Assembly (NCBI GenBank): GCA_001632435.1
Contig: KV424073.1
Location: 9,910-43,870, forward strand
Source: Calocera cornea HHB12733
Lineage: Eukaryota > Basidiomycota > Dacrymycetes > Dacrymycetales > Dacrymycetaceae
DNA length: 33,961 nucleotides
Direction of reading: 5' to 3'
Below, in pieces: positions 10,754 through 22,047 of the stretch (position 1 is its first letter; each line of letters starts with the position of its first letter). Position numbers and translations under genes: made by a program. Below the pieces are notes generated by a model, which was not told the origin of the DNA, did no database searches, and saw nothing but the letters and a program-made list of their open reading frames with translations.

Positions 10754-11284
10754 TCATGCATGAGGTGCACGGTATGCTTGGGGTCGAGTGGTGTCGCTCT
10801 CTCCTTTCAGTTCTCTCTTGTTACGTCATTGCCATGCCAAGGACATTTGAAATGTTCTTTCTCACGCATGTTCGCCGTAGTGATATGTGTCACCCTCAGC
10901 TGTATCTATGTTCCCTCTGTCGTGCTACAATAGCACCAGTAGTAGTCCTTTGACGAGACCTACGTCTAATGCAATCAGCATGTTGTCTCGGTCCACACTA
11001 CGAGGTGGCGGATGAGCTGTCGTAACAGCCACGCCGGCCAGTGATCGAAGCTTGGCTACACTGAATGGCACTTCAGGGTGCAACACCCGTTTTGGAAGAA
11101 GCCCTATAGCTTTCCTGTCCGAATCCCGCACGGTGACCACGAACAGCACCGGCCTGTCACACCCCTAGTGACCGCCCTCATCGCTTGGAGGAAGGCGACG
11201 ATGAGCAGCGTTGACGACCTGTGATCCCTCTTCTTTCTCCTTGCGGTGCACAACACCATCAATCTTTCATCACGGTCTCATCCA
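10754..11284. other. Intergenic region between MEX67 and DENND6
   Basis: About 530 bp. Both flanking genes run left to right. I see no ORF of substance and no RNA gene. It presumably holds the MEX67 3' UTR and the DENND6 promoter. Confidence 0.45.
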
Positions 11285-13256
11285 ATGTCCACATCCACCT
11301 CAGCACAAAACTCAGACCGGGAGGATGAAGGGCAAGACCTCGGGCTGGGGCTCAACTTCTCCCCGGCACCAGGAGCACATCGGACACTACAGCCCAAACG
11401 GGCGCTCAAGCTTTACCCAGAGCTCAAGCTCGGTCTTGTCCCCTCTCCTTCCTCGCCAGATCTGCACGGGACGTTCGACCTTCTCCGCCGGCCTCCGCTC
11501 AGCCCACTGTTAAGCCCAACCCATGGACGATCGAGGACTCTGCCGGGGAGCTACTTCAAGAATGTGGACTACACTGTCGAGCCCGCGCCGCTATCGGCAG
11601 AAGAGGTGGCTAAGATCCAACGATGGATCTTGTGCATCGCGGTCGTCAACTTCGATCTGGACATCGGGCCGGTGTTGCATCATGTCTACCCACCGGTGGA
11701 TATGACGGAGAAGCAGAGGGAGAATATGTGCGTATATGCGGCTGAAGGTCCAACGGTCATGGCTGACTTTGTCAAAGTGCATTCTCGGCGTTCCCGGACT
11801 CGGCATCCTTCAGCACTGGCTCTGAATCGCACTCCTTCCGTATCCGCGACCCTCCATCATCCTCCTCCAACCATCCGCCATCGATGGATGGCTACCTGTA
11901 CGGCTACGCCCTATTTATGCAAAAACGGGACCCGCAAATGCGCCGTGGCTACCTGCAAAAGTCGATCGTCTTCCTTAGCCATCACCCACATGTGTCCCTC
12001 TTCCTGGATACCGCCACTAAGCTCGGGCCGATGTACTTCAAGCACGGCAGCCCGATGCTCGAGACGGCTTGCAGGAATATTGCGAGCTGGCCGGATCAGC
12101 AGCCGGGCATATCGCTGGAGCTGGGATTTCTGGGGTCCGTGCTGCAGACGGAGCTGCCGTCGTTTGCGGATCAGCAGCAGACGGCTGAGACAGCGTCGTT
12201 TACGGATGTGTTCAACCCTCGTACACATGTGAGTTCTGAAATCTGCGATATTCGCTCGGGTATTGATGCTGTTCCAGATCCTGGTTTCGGTGCCTCCATC
12301 ACTGCCGGTCGAAGTATTCTCCTCGGTGATTGCCTCCCTCTGGTCGATCTGGGAGTGCGTAATCCTCGGCGAGCCGATCCTCGTCTACTCCTCCAGTGCA
12401 CGATCGTGCAGCGATGCCGTCTGGTGGCTTCGTGACCTTATCCGGCCCATCCCGCTTGCAGGCGACTTCCGGCCGTTCTTCACCATACACGACGCGGACT
12501 TTAGGACATTCGTGACAAAGAAGCAGCCGGCAGCGGGGCTCATATTGGGCGTTACAAACCCGTTCTTTGAGACTGCGTGCAAGCACTGGCCGCATATCAT
12601 CAGTCTGACAAAGGACGTCAGGTGCGTCCAGTCCCTTGCTGCTCATATTCGAGCGCTGATGATCCTGTAGCACCGGTCAGCGCGGACGGAAAGGGTGGAA
12701 CGGAAAGGATTCCGCAAGTGGCACGAAATCCAACGGCAAGGGGAACAACGACATGCCTACACATGGTACACTTCTCGGCCCACCACCAGGGTGGCACTCA
12801 AAACACAAGCGCTACATATCCAAAGACCGTGTCCTGTTGAAGAAGCTTGAGGACGGCATACGCACACGGAATTACGATGAATGCTCCGTATTGTTACGCA
12901 TACATTTCTCACAGCAGACAGAGAAGCTGCTGGTCCCGCTCAATCGCTATTTCGGTAGCCTGATACCCACAGATGCGTATGTTCCCCATTATCGTGCGTT
13001 TACCTTGTCCTCTGACGGAGCACCCAGATCCGCATCAACACCTGATACCCCGCTCAGTCTCAAACCGTTCAATACCCCTCAATTCCTTGCGTCCTTGAAG
13101 ACGCACGGCTCGCCTTTGAAGTTCCGCGTGCAAGGCGGTGGACAGCGCGACTTCTACGAACACTTCCTGAAATGCAGCAACTTTGGGAGCTGGCTCACGA
13201 CACGGGTGGATCTGGCACAGAAGGAGATGGACAAAATGACGGCTGCACGGACATAA
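11285..13256 (+). CDS. DENND6: DENN-domain protein 6 (DENND6/FAM116 family, predicted Rab GEF)
   Basis: Five exons: 11285-11727, 11778-12228, 12278-12621, 12671-12976, 13028-13256, encoding 590 aa (animal DENND6 is about 600). Diagnostic blocks appear in the family order: W-I-L-C-I-A-V-V-N-F-D-L-D-I-G-P-V (residues ~115-130), I-A-F-S-A-F-P-D-S across the first intron, G-Y-A-L-F-M-Q-K-R-D-P-Q-M-R-R-G-Y-L-Q-K-S-I-V, L-W-S-I-W-E-C-V-I-L-G-E-P-I-L-V, D-F-R-P-F-F-T-I-H-D-A-D-F, G-V-T-N-P-F-F and H-W-P-H-I-I. In animals DENND6 is a GEF for Rab14 on endosomes; the fungal substrate is not known from sequence. The ~100-residue N-terminal extension is Ser/Pro-rich. The intron at 12977-13027 is 51 nt and frame-neutral, so an unspliced reading is also open; its good GTATGT donor and CCCAG acceptor favour removal. 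The first ATG in frame is at 11285. Confidence 0.92.
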
Positions 13257-14149
13257 GACATTACATATACAGCACACACGACAGGCACGATTGTATTATT
13301 ATGTATGTCAGCAACATTGTATTCTAGACAGTCATACAGTACAATCATGCGAATCTCGATGAAAAGCAGAAGAGACCAGCACTCGTAATTTCGGGAGAAG
13401 GACCGATAACAACATTAACTCGCCACTAAGAGGCTCTCTTCTCACCGCGTCCACGACAGCCTCCCATTTGAAGGTCCAATACCGTCTAACACGGCAGCTC
13501 ACCGTCTTTATACACTAAGCCTGGTCTACTGGCATCGCTCGATGGACACCTTGCCGGGGTTCTCGGAGCTTCAAACAGGACATCGGCTTGAGGGCTGTCT
13601 CGCCGTGTCTGGTAAGCTCGTTACCGCATGGATCTGCCGACCTCCGTTCTTACCCTTTTGAAGCGCGCGAATGGTGCGATTCTCGGTCCGCCCAGGAAGC
13701 TGGTTATGTTTCGATGACTATTAATTTGGCTGGAATGGCATGACCTGGCGTGGACGCTGGCATCCGCGCGCAGACTCGGTTGAACGGGCCTTTGGAACCT
13801 CGCTGTCAATCCAAGTCGGGCGACAATGCTCCCTGGTAGAGGTCAGAACCCCTAACTGTTCTATGGCATTCGCATACGGTTTCCTGACTCTTCTCGGATG
13901 TAGATAGATCAGCCAATGGAACGGTCCTTTCCGTCTGGACGGAAATGCAATGTCATGTCCGATTCAGTATCTCCAAGATACCCCTCTGCGTATATCCCTC
14001 TGCCGAACAGCAACCTGCTGGATGTCCTGCCTCGTGTGTCAATCTGACCTGATATCCTGTCTACTGGCAAGTTGTCATGCATATAAGACAACCGCAGCCC
14101 ACCGCCTCCCCCGCAGCATGAGCTAGAGGGACATTGCCAATTTGCTATC
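13257..14149. other. Intergenic region upstream of the GH18 pair
   Basis: About 890 bp with no convincing ORF, tRNA or repeat. Its last ~70 bp contain the putative TATA element of the first GH18 gene. Confidence 0.45.
14081..14087 (+). promoter_or_regulatory. Putative TATA box of GH18 copy 1
   Basis: ATATAAG lies about 65 bp upstream of the ATG at 14150. The second GH18 copy has a comparable element at a similar distance, which strengthens the call. Confidence 0.5.
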
Positions 14150-15681
14150 ATGCGGTCGGCATCACTTGCGATTGCCTGCTTGGCGCTCCTCTCCTCGGTG
14201 ATCTCTGCGCCGGTTGAGATCATCAAATCGTCCTTGGAGACTAGGCAGACCGCCCAGAGTGCGCCTCATTGGGTCTTGTACTGGGATGAGGTGCGTAGCT
14301 TTGCTTAGCTGTCATGTCACCATGTAGAACTGTTGCCTCAGTGGGTGACTGGCGAAAATGGTCCCCCTTCTCCCTCTGCCATCACCGTGAGTTCTTCTAG
14401 CATAGTTAAGAGAGATCAAAACTTACTCATGCGGTTATACCCAGGGTTTCAATGTGTTGTGAGCTCTGCAATCTCCGTCAGCCGTACATTCGTCTGATGC
14501 ATCGGCAGCATCCTGTCCTTCTTGCTGAGCACTGGACCGGCTGACCAGGCACTGGAATGGACATACCTGAGCAACGATACCCGCGCTTCCATCAAATCCG
14601 AATATGAGGCCGCTGGTATCAAACTCATGGTTTCGGCCTTCGGCTCTACCGATACGCCCACAACGAACGGTAATTCTCCGCAAATTGATTCAATAGGAAG
14701 ATGCTCACCCGTCTTAGGCTATGATCCCGTGACACTTGCGACCACTATGGCACAGTGGGTCATTGACTGGGGTCTGGATGGCATCGGTATCACGTACCCT
14801 TCATCTCTTGATTCCACCCCACTGACACGTATCTCTATTAAGATGTCGACTGGGAGGACTTTGCGGCCATGAACTTGCAGAACGGTCAGGCAGAGTATTG
14901 GCTGATAAGTTTCACCGAGACTTTGCGGTCAATGCTGCCAGCCGGGCAGTATCTTATCACTCATGCGCGTACGTGGCCTCATCTTTCTTGTCGGATAAAG
15001 TCTGATCCGCACGGCAGCTGTTGCACCATGGTTCGACCATTTCTGCGTGCATACGTCTCCTTGAGCTTACGGTTCCCGCAGGTTCAGTGGAGACTTGTAT
15101 CCTACCGGCGCCTATGTCATAGTGAATGAAAACGCGGGATATGCCATTGATTGGCGAGTTTCATTGCTTCTGCAAGCTCGCTTCCTAACAGACCATTAAT
15201 TCAGGTATAATCTCCAATTCTACAATCAGGTACACTCGACAGCGACTATCGCTAGGAACTGGCGCTGACAGCGTTATACAGGGCGCTACAGAGTATGCCA
15301 ATTGTACCACATTGATCGATACTTCAACAACGACTTGGCCGCACACCGCTATTTTCCAAATCAATTTCGATGGAGAAGTTCCTCTAGACAAGCTCGTCAT
15401 CGGTGTAAGGCCTTGTACCTTACACTGGCAGCGTGCACCTAATCACCGCTTTGCAGAAACCCGCCGCACCAAGCGATGCCACTAACGGCTATATGGACAC
15501 ATCGCTTCTCGCCACATGCGTCCAACAGGCTATGAGCCAGGGGTGGTCTGGTGGGGTGATGACATGGGAGGTCAGTTCAGTTTTCTCTCCAATTCCTTCT
15601 TGCCAGCTCAAGGCTGGCCAGTATCCGGATGCCGCAGCCCCTTGGATAGCCGCAGTGAGGGCCGATAGTTGGCCAGTTTGA
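14150..15681 (+). CDS. Secreted GH18 family protein (chitinase-like), copy 1
   Basis: Twelve exons: 14150-14290, 14342-14386, 14445-14458, 14509-14669, 14718-14786, 14843-14968, 15018-15030, 15082-15153, 15205-15229, 15282-15404, 15457-15570, 15622-15681 (320 aa). A signal peptide is clear (A-C-L-A-L-L-S-S-V-I-S-A). The GH18 active-site motif DxxDxDxE reads D-G-I-D-V-D-W-E, with the catalytic acid at about E148; an intron splits the codon of its second Asp. The barrel strand before it is L-M-V-S-A-F-G-S. In this family the Glu acts with substrate-assisted catalysis on GlcNAc polymers or N-glycans. The short single-domain form, without a carbohydrate-binding module, fits either a small chitinase or an endo-beta-N-acetylglucosaminidase-like enzyme; I cannot choose. 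The intron at 15154-15204 uses a GC donor (G|GCGAGT). The product is clearly paralogous to the gene at 17086. Confidence 0.88.
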
Positions 15682-17085
15682 TTACCGGTTAGGCGGCTGC
15701 TCACAAGGATGCTGGTTTCCTCTCATTGAGGTAGCATACGCGGCGTTCAAAGCTGGATAATGTCTGGCATGGTTCAATTAGGCCAACGTGATATCTGTGC
15801 AGGTTACTGCCTAGATGGTCCGGGAAACAGTCCTCAATTTAGTTGCGTCCTCCCAGTAATCCGAATCTGTACGAGAGTGCCATCATGTGTTACCAGTCTC
15901 CTGAGACACTCTCAGAGCGCGAATCACTGCTAAGAAGCTGCGTTTCCACAAGGATGCGGCCAGCCTGTTTCCGCGGATGAAAGGGTCGCACGAGAGCAGC
16001 ATGCCCGCGTCGTGGTTCCTTGTTCTCGACCATGCGTCTGATATGTGCTGTTAGGGACGGCTTGCCCCTCTTGCTTCTTCCTCCCTTCCGCTCGAGCTTC
16101 ACAAGCGATCCGTGTCGTGTGGCTTTATGCGTTCTGATTCTGGAACAGGCAAATAACTCAAGATCATGAGACAGACGGCTCGCCGATGGCCCCCTTTCCG
16201 TCAGAGGCGCTCACGAGTTTGTGACTGGCACCGGCAACACCGCGGGCAACTGCACTTACGGTAGTCTCGACCTATACAGGATGACACCTATTCTGTGCTG
16301 AAGTATGGGTTGACTCGGAGCTTCACAACGAGGATGGTATCGGGGCTGGCGGCGGTTGACTGACTCGTCGGAAACGCCCAAGCCTAGTTTATGGAACCGA
16401 TTCGCTTCAACCGCGGCTAATGGATCAACCTACCCCTGGTTCCATACCCCACGTATTGGGCAGCCATGTTGTTTTCTTATCTGCCGCTTTGCCCCCAGGA
16501 GTAGTGAGCAGTATCAGGCCACACGCTGCAGACGGCCCCTCTGTACCCATTCTGACTGCTGGACCATGCGGGCTGCTTTGAACTTACATGCAGAACCCGG
16601 ATATATCTCGATCACAGTCTCCTGTCTTGACTCAACCTTGAAGTAACCCGGGATGCAACACGTTTGGCGGTACACATGAACACATGTTGCTGTTGTTCAA
16701 GCCATGCTGCGATGAGCGTAATTTGACTGGCGTCTATCCCGCGGACGCGACCAGCCTGCTGCTTCTCTCTGTCGTTGTCCTCGCTGCCACCAAACACGAC
16801 ATCTAAAGACCGCATTGTCTGTTCCAACCTCGGACGATGGCAAAGATCTTTTGTTAGTTCTTCGCCGGATCTGCCGCTGGCCAGCACATGTCGCCCTCAA
16901 CGATCTGGACCATGGAGCTACGGGCGCATCATAGAAGCCGTTGAGAGGGTGAGCATGGCATGCGTGGCATCTACCCATCCGGGTACGTGTCAGGAGTATC
17001 TAGGCGTATAAATTGGGCCTCGCAGGGCAAGGAAATACCTCAGGAGCTCACATCAACTCAATCCTGAGGTCCTGCCCCACCGACA
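15682..17085. other. 1.4-kb spacer between tandem GH18 genes, with possible coding remnants
   Basis: No intact gene can be built. Fragments with coding-like composition occur on the plus strand: 15918-16046 (F-H-K-D-A-A-S-L-F-P-R-M-K-G-S-H), about 16208-16265 (T-G-T-G-N-T-A-G-N-C-T-Y-G) and about 16640-16790 (N-P-G-C-N-T-F-G-G). They are broken by stops and do not join by canonical introns. They could be a decayed gene caught between the GH18 duplicates, or chance. None resembles GH18. Confidence 0.35.
17007..17013 (+). promoter_or_regulatory. Putative TATA box of GH18 copy 2
   Basis: TATAAAT, about 75 bp upstream of the ATG at 17086, matching the placement of the element before copy 1. Confidence 0.55.
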
Positions 17086-18523
17086 ATGGCTGCCTTCCTG
17101 CGTACCGTCCTCGTAACCATTGTTCTGCTCGCCGGCGTGCTCTCTGCTCCTATTGAACACGAGAGACATGGAATCATTGCCAGGCAGAGCGCCCAAGCCG
17201 CTCCGCATTGGGTTGCATATTCCGACGAGGTATGAACGTTGACTCAAACTCCCTGTCATCTCCGATCTACCGTTGACATACCATTTCAGTGGGTCTCTGG
17301 TGAAAACGGCCCGCCCGATGCGTCGGTGATCGCCGTAAGTCCCATCATACTGCAAATATCCTGGCTAAAAACGCGTTCGTAGGGGTTCAACGTCTTGTGG
17401 GTACAATTGACGTCGTTAATACGTGCTTCTGATTCTTTCTTGCCAGTGTTCTGTCCTTCCTCATGACTTCGGGTCCTGCGGACCAGGCCCTGGAGTGGAC
17501 GCTGATTGACGCAGCCACGAGGACTTCCGTCAAAGCGCAATATGCCGCTGCTGGAATCAAGCTGCTCGTATCCGCCTTTGGGTCTACAGATGCGCCAACT
17601 TCGGATGGTACGCTTGATTATCACTGTCAGAGGCTACGAATCTGAGTTTTGGTATGCAGGCGAGGATCCAACGACTCTCGCCCAGTCCATGGCGGCGTGG
17701 GTGCAAGAATATGACCTCGACGGCATAGGTACGGCGGGACAGCAACCAGAGAATCCACCTCATGTCTCATTCAATGCATGTAGACATCGACTATGAGGAT
17801 TTCAACGCGTTCAACGCTGGCACCGACGCTGCCGTCACTTGGCTCGTCACCTTCACGCAGGCGCTTCGGGCGGAACTGCCGAGTGGCCAGTACATCATCA
17901 CGCATGCTCGTAAGTACATCAATACAAGAAGCCGCCCTACATGGCTGAGGTGAATATTGACATAGCTGTCGCTCCGTGGTTCAGTGAAGCCAAGTATCCT
18001 GCCGGCAGTTACCTGGATGGTCTGTCCACCTTCTCTCATGCCCATCTTATCGTGTTTCTGATCTAGCATCAGTCGACGCGCAAGCCGGGACCGACATCGA
18101 CTGGTACAACATCCAGTTCTACAACCAGGTTCGCCCTCGGGTCTGGGCAACCTTTGCAGGTTACTCAACGATCGTTAGGGCACAACGGAGTACACCACCT
18201 GCGCTGGCCTTCTGACCGCGTCGTCGACCACCTGGCCCAACACGGCTCTGTTCCAGATCGAGGCGGCCGGTGTGTCGCTCAACAAGCTGGTAATCGGGGT
18301 AAGTCCAGCCCCATGCATATCTTACCGAATCTGCTAATCCCACGAACAGAAACCCGCCGACACGGCCGATGCGACCAACGGGTACATCGCCCCCGCTACA
18401 CTGGCAACGTGCGTGGAACAAGCCCAGAGCGAGGGCTGGGAGGCGGGAGTCATGACCTGGGAGTACCCCGACGCGGCCGCGAGCTGGATCGCGACTGTGC
18501 GGTCCGACAGCTGGCCCGTGTGA
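17086..18523 (+). CDS. Secreted GH18 family protein (chitinase-like), copy 2
   Basis: Ten exons: 17086-17229, 17290-17334, 17383-17396, 17447-17607, 17660-17728, 17784-17909, 17966-18019, 18067-18128, 18179-18298, 18350-18523 (322 aa). Signal peptide with hydrophobic core T-I-V-L-L-A-G-V-L-S-A. The active-site motif is D-G-I-D-I-D-Y-E (catalytic acid at about E149); Trp of copy 1 is replaced by Tyr. Exons 2-6 have exactly the same lengths as in copy 1 (45, 14, 161, 69, 126 nt), showing tandem duplication. Copy 1 has three introns missing here (at P-W, D-W and W-E|Y), and this copy has one of its own (18020-18066). The C-terminus D-S-W-P-V-stop is shared. As with copy 1, the substrate (chitin or N-glycan) is not decidable. 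It converges with the aldo-keto reductase, whose stop is 178 bp away. Confidence 0.9.
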
Positions 18524-18701
18524 TTGTTTTCCTTTCATTTTGGGTTTTTGAGCGGTGATGGGTCCTAAGTATGCGATTAAGAAGTACAAGAAAGTGTTCC
18601 AAGTGTTTCAATAGATGCTCTTCCTTTCTGTTCCGTTCCTTTCCGTTCCTGTCCGATTTGCCAAGAACGCGCCGTTGTTCACCTTTGAGCAGTCGCGCAG
18701 T

Positions 18702-20338
18702 TTACTCCTGCGGCTTCCCATCCTCGAACACGTCCAGCCCGCCCCAGCTCGGGTTGACGACGCGGGACTTGTTCGGGTACTCCGCGGAGATCTTCTCGAG
18801 CGCCTCGAAGTCCTCCGCGAGCAGCTTCTGCACGAAGAAGTTGTCCTCGATCCGCGAGGGCGTCACGCTCTTCGCGAGGACGACGTTCTGCGTCTGAGTC
18901 AGTACACTGCCAGAGGAAAATAGGGAGGAGAGCACGCACGCCGCGCTGGATCTGCCAGCTGAGCAGGATACGGGAAGGGGCGATGCCGTTCTTCCGAGCA
19001 ATCTCGACGATCTGCGTTGGCTACACTTAGCGCGATTCCCTATGTCCACAGCCATGCAATGTCCTCACCGTCGGGTCAGCAAGCATCTCCTTGGCCCTGT
19101 CCCCGCTCCCGAGCGGCGAGTACGCCTCGAGCAGCACGTTGTTCGCCTTGGCCCACTGGCCACCGCACTCAGCAAAGCCCATTATCGACAACCTATAGGC
19201 AACAGACGCACCTTGACAAGCTCATGCTGCGGCCAGTGGAAGTTCATCTCCACCTGGTTGACGGCGGGCCGGATCTTGGCCTTGGAGAGCAGGTCCTTCG
19301 TCCTGCCCCGCGCGCATCAGCATCCGGCCCTCTCCTTCTCACAAGCCACAGGAACAGAGGGGAACGTACTTGCGGATGTTGAAATTGCTGATCCCGATAT
19401 GTCTCGCCGTGCCCTACTCTCCCTTGTCAGCACTCCACTCCCACTCCCATTCCCGCTCCCAACACCACTGCCGACTGCCCACCGCAGCCCAGGCAAGGCC
19501 CCAGCACGCACCTTATCAACAAGCGCCTCCATAGCCCTCCACGTGCTCAGATAGTCGTCCGTCAGCGCGTAGTCCACCACGAGATTGCCGTCCTTGTCCA
19601 AGGGCCGGTTCGCGGGCTTGCCGTCCGCACCGAGGCCGAAGGCGACTGGCCTGCGCGGCGCAAGTGCCAGTTCTCATGTCAGTGGGGGATTGGCAGGGGT
19701 TGGGAGGGGGAGGCGCACCAGTGGATGAGGTACAGGTCCAGGTACCCCGCCTGCAGGTCCTTGGCGGACTTATGGTACCTGCTCTTCTGTCAGCCCCGCT
19801 GTCGCTCGGAGGAAGAGAGATGGGGGTGGGAGGGGAAGCGGAAGGGGACGGGACGCACATGTCCTCAACGTCCTGCGGCCTGTGAAATCCGTTCCACAGC
19901 TTGCTGGTGATCCACAGCTCCTTGCGCGGGATGCCCGAGTCCTTGATGGCCGCTCCGACCTCTTCCTAAGCACACACAGCACACAGGCCACGGCCAGTCA
20001 GCATGGGTGCGACGAGGTGGTACGGGGAGGGGAGGCGCACCTCGTTCCCGTAGATGTACGCGCTGCACATTCGTCAGCCATACGGCTCTGGAATGAATGG
20101 GGGCGAGAGGGGGGCGTGCGCACCAGTCGATATGCCGATACCCGGTCCGCAGCGCGTGCGCAACGGCGTTCCCGACCTGGCCCTACAGCACCGTAGTTCC
20201 CATCAGACCAGCCCTCACCCAGGCGCAGCGAATGAAGGTGCAGAGGAGCAGTACCTTTGCAGCCTGCCAGGTGCCGAACCCCAGGGAGGGGATCAGCGCG
20301 CCCGTGAAGAGCTTGAAGGAGGACGGGAGGCCGGACAT
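18702..20338 (-). CDS. NAD(P)H-dependent aldo-keto reductase (xylose/aldehyde reductase type)
   Basis: Eleven exons on the minus strand: 20338-20255, 20182-20124, 20062-20041, 19965-19859, 19778-19719, 19650-19512, 19413-19370, 19302-19212, 19155-19069, 19011-18940, 18887-18702 (316 aa, normal AKR length). The catalytic tetrad is complete: D47 and Y52 in H-I-D-C-A-Y-I-Y-G-N-E, K77 in W-I-T-S-K-L-W-N, and H110 in L-Y-L-I-H-W-P. The signatures [25 protein letters not shown] and the cofactor loop [10 protein letters not shown] are present. Family reaction: reversible reduction of aldehydes and aldoses, usually with NADPH, in the cytosol. Lys in the cofactor loop is conserved while the usual Pro before it is Ala. 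The ~35-residue insert after the W-P ([10 protein letters not shown]) is typical of fungal glycerol dehydrogenase/xylose reductase-like members. Specific substrate unknown. Confidence 0.92.
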
Positions 20339-20742
20339 GCTGCGTGCTGCTTGCTTGCTGCGTGCTGCGTGCTGCGTGCTGCTTACTGCTGGCTCAAGGG
20401 GATGGGAAGGGACGGTGGGGTGCACGGGTGTCCAGCCTATAATGCCTGGGGGGAAAGGGTCGCGGACGATGTCGTAACCTTTCAAAGTTCTCGCGGCGCA
20501 TGAGTCATCGACGCGCCTTCAATCTCCAGGCTGCTGAGAAGTGGGAGCGGCGGGTATGTATGCGATGCTTATGCCCTCTGTGCCTGCTTCAGAGCCAGAG
20601 CTCCGTACTACGCAGGCTACGTTGCTTTACTGCTCGACTTTTGTACTATGTTACATGCTTTTGCTTCTTTCCGCGTCGGTCGACTTTCGTCTTTCACCCC
20701 CTCCGCCCACCGAGCAGGCGTCCCAATCCGGAGATCTACCCT
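20339..20742. other. Intergenic region between AKR and the CsbD-like gene
   Basis: About 400 bp. Apart from the microsatellite beside the AKR start it holds no gene that I can support; it combines the AKR promoter and the 3' flank of the CsbD-like gene. Confidence 0.45.
20341..20390. repeat. TGCGTGC-type microsatellite at the AKR 5' end
   Basis: Imperfect tandem TGCTGCG/TGCTTGC units lie directly upstream of the AKR start codon, probably in its 5' UTR. Confidence 0.75.
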
Positions 20743-21446
20743 CTACTCAGCCCTCCACGGATCCGGCTTGCCCTCGCCGAGCACGGGGTCCCGCCCCTGC
20801 ATCTGGTCCGCCGTGCTCGCCAGGTTCTCCCTAACCCGCGCCATGATATCCTGGCCCTCTCCGCGCGCGTACTGCGCGTCGCCCGCCGCCTTGACCCCCT
20901 GCGCGCCGAGGGCCTCGCCCACGCGGGCGCGCGCGTCGCCCACGGTCTTGTCGACGCCCGCGTCGAGCTTGGACGGCTCGGAGGAGACGTAGTTCCCCGA
21001 GCCCAGCCCGCTCGTGAGGGAGCTCGCGGCGTTGGAGAGGTAGGCCGACGCCCCGCTCACGTGCTCCTTCACGTACCCCGCGAGCGTCGCCGCCTCGTCC
21101 TGCGCCTGGCCGGCCGCGTGCTGCCCCTGCCCCGCGCCCGTGAGGGTGCTGTCGCCGAACGCCTTCCCGACGGACTGCTTTACCGAGCCGAGGTAGCTGT
21201 CCGTCTTGCCCTCTGTGTGCGAGGGGGGGTTGGACGCGCCCGAGGCGGTCGAGAAGAAGTTGGAGGCGGCGTGGCTGGCCTGCGAATTCGAGGACTGTCA
21301 GCGCCTGCGCACAGGGAGTAGCTGCGGGCACAAAGGCGCACCTGGTTGAAACCCGACTTGATCGAGTCTGTCAAGTTTGCGGGCGGCTCGTACGGGGGAT
21401 CAGCGAGGCTCGCCGACTCCCTGGGGCCCGAATCAGAGGACGACAT
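20743..21446 (-). CDS. CsbD-like / LEA-like small hydrophilic protein
   Basis: Two exons (21446-21342 and 21279-20743) with a 62-nt intron encode 213 aa. The protein is hydrophilic, rich in Ala, Gly, Ser and Gln, with no membrane segment or signal peptide. The centre carries a CsbD-like module: S-Y-L-G-S-V-K-Q-S-V-G-K-A-F-G, then G-Q-G-Q-H-A-A-G-Q-A-Q-D-E. The C-terminal half has degenerate 11-mer-like amphipathic repeats (D-K-T-V-G-D-A-R-A-R-V-G-E-A-L-G). Fungal proteins of this type are annotated as CsbD domain or 'mismatched base pair and cruciform DNA recognition' proteins and are usually stress-induced; the molecular role is unclear. A TATA box lies upstream, and AGGGG (STRE-like) motifs occur nearby, consistent with stress control but not proof. 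The high GC produces large overlapping ORFs on both strands. Confidence 0.68.
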
Positions 21447-21532
21447 TCTCAGTAGCTATAGGTTCTTGTGGTGTTATAGAGGGATGGGCAGTAGGTTGAG
21501 CGACTGAGGGGGGGCGTTGGCATTGGACCAGG

Positions 21533-21540
21533 CTTATATA
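21533..21540 (-). promoter_or_regulatory. Putative TATA box of the CsbD-like gene
   Basis: TATATAAG on the minus strand, about 87 bp upstream of the ATG at 21446. A G-rich tract containing AGGGG lies between it and the start. Confidence 0.55.
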
Positions 21541-22047
21541 CGACGGCTGATTTGCGGCGGTGGCGAGGAGCGGGTGTGGCGAGCGCAGTGGGGCGGAGAG
21601 AGGCTCGTGACGCCGGTGACGTCACACGTGGCCCGCTGAGGGGGACGCGGGCGGTGACTGGCGGGCGGGTGGTCAGGCAGCTTGGTGGGCCCATCATGGG
21701 TGGGATCAAAGTCGGTAAGAGGGTCACAGAGGTGCGGTGGTTGATAGGCCACACAGCACCCGCGGGCCGCCTCGGCTCCCCGCATGTCCGGGGGTACGGT
21801 GGGCATGAGGTGCACGGTTACCCTATGATAGCGATGGCGCGATTCAGGGTCTGCACCATGCTTTCCGCCCACCGTCGCGGTCCCTCTACTCACGCGATCT
21901 TCGACACCAAGCTATTGCTGACTGTTCCTCTGTAACCCAACATGTCAAAACACCATCTGTGCTCAGCGCGACGGATGGCGATATCCAGATGATGATGGCT
22001 GCCATGCCCTTATTGAATCCCTTGAACTGCGACAAGGAGATGATACC
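21541..22047. other. Intergenic region, start of the accessory segment
   Basis: No supported gene. A plus-strand frame near 21960-22075 (D-G-D-I-Q-M-M-M-A-A-M-P-L-L) looks faintly coding but has no clear partner exon. Confidence 0.35.

Noticed and set aside
20500..21331. Plus- and minus-strand ORFs (273 and 166 codons) across the CsbD-like gene
   Set aside because: Arg/Ala/Gly-rich shadow frames of the spliced CsbD-like gene.
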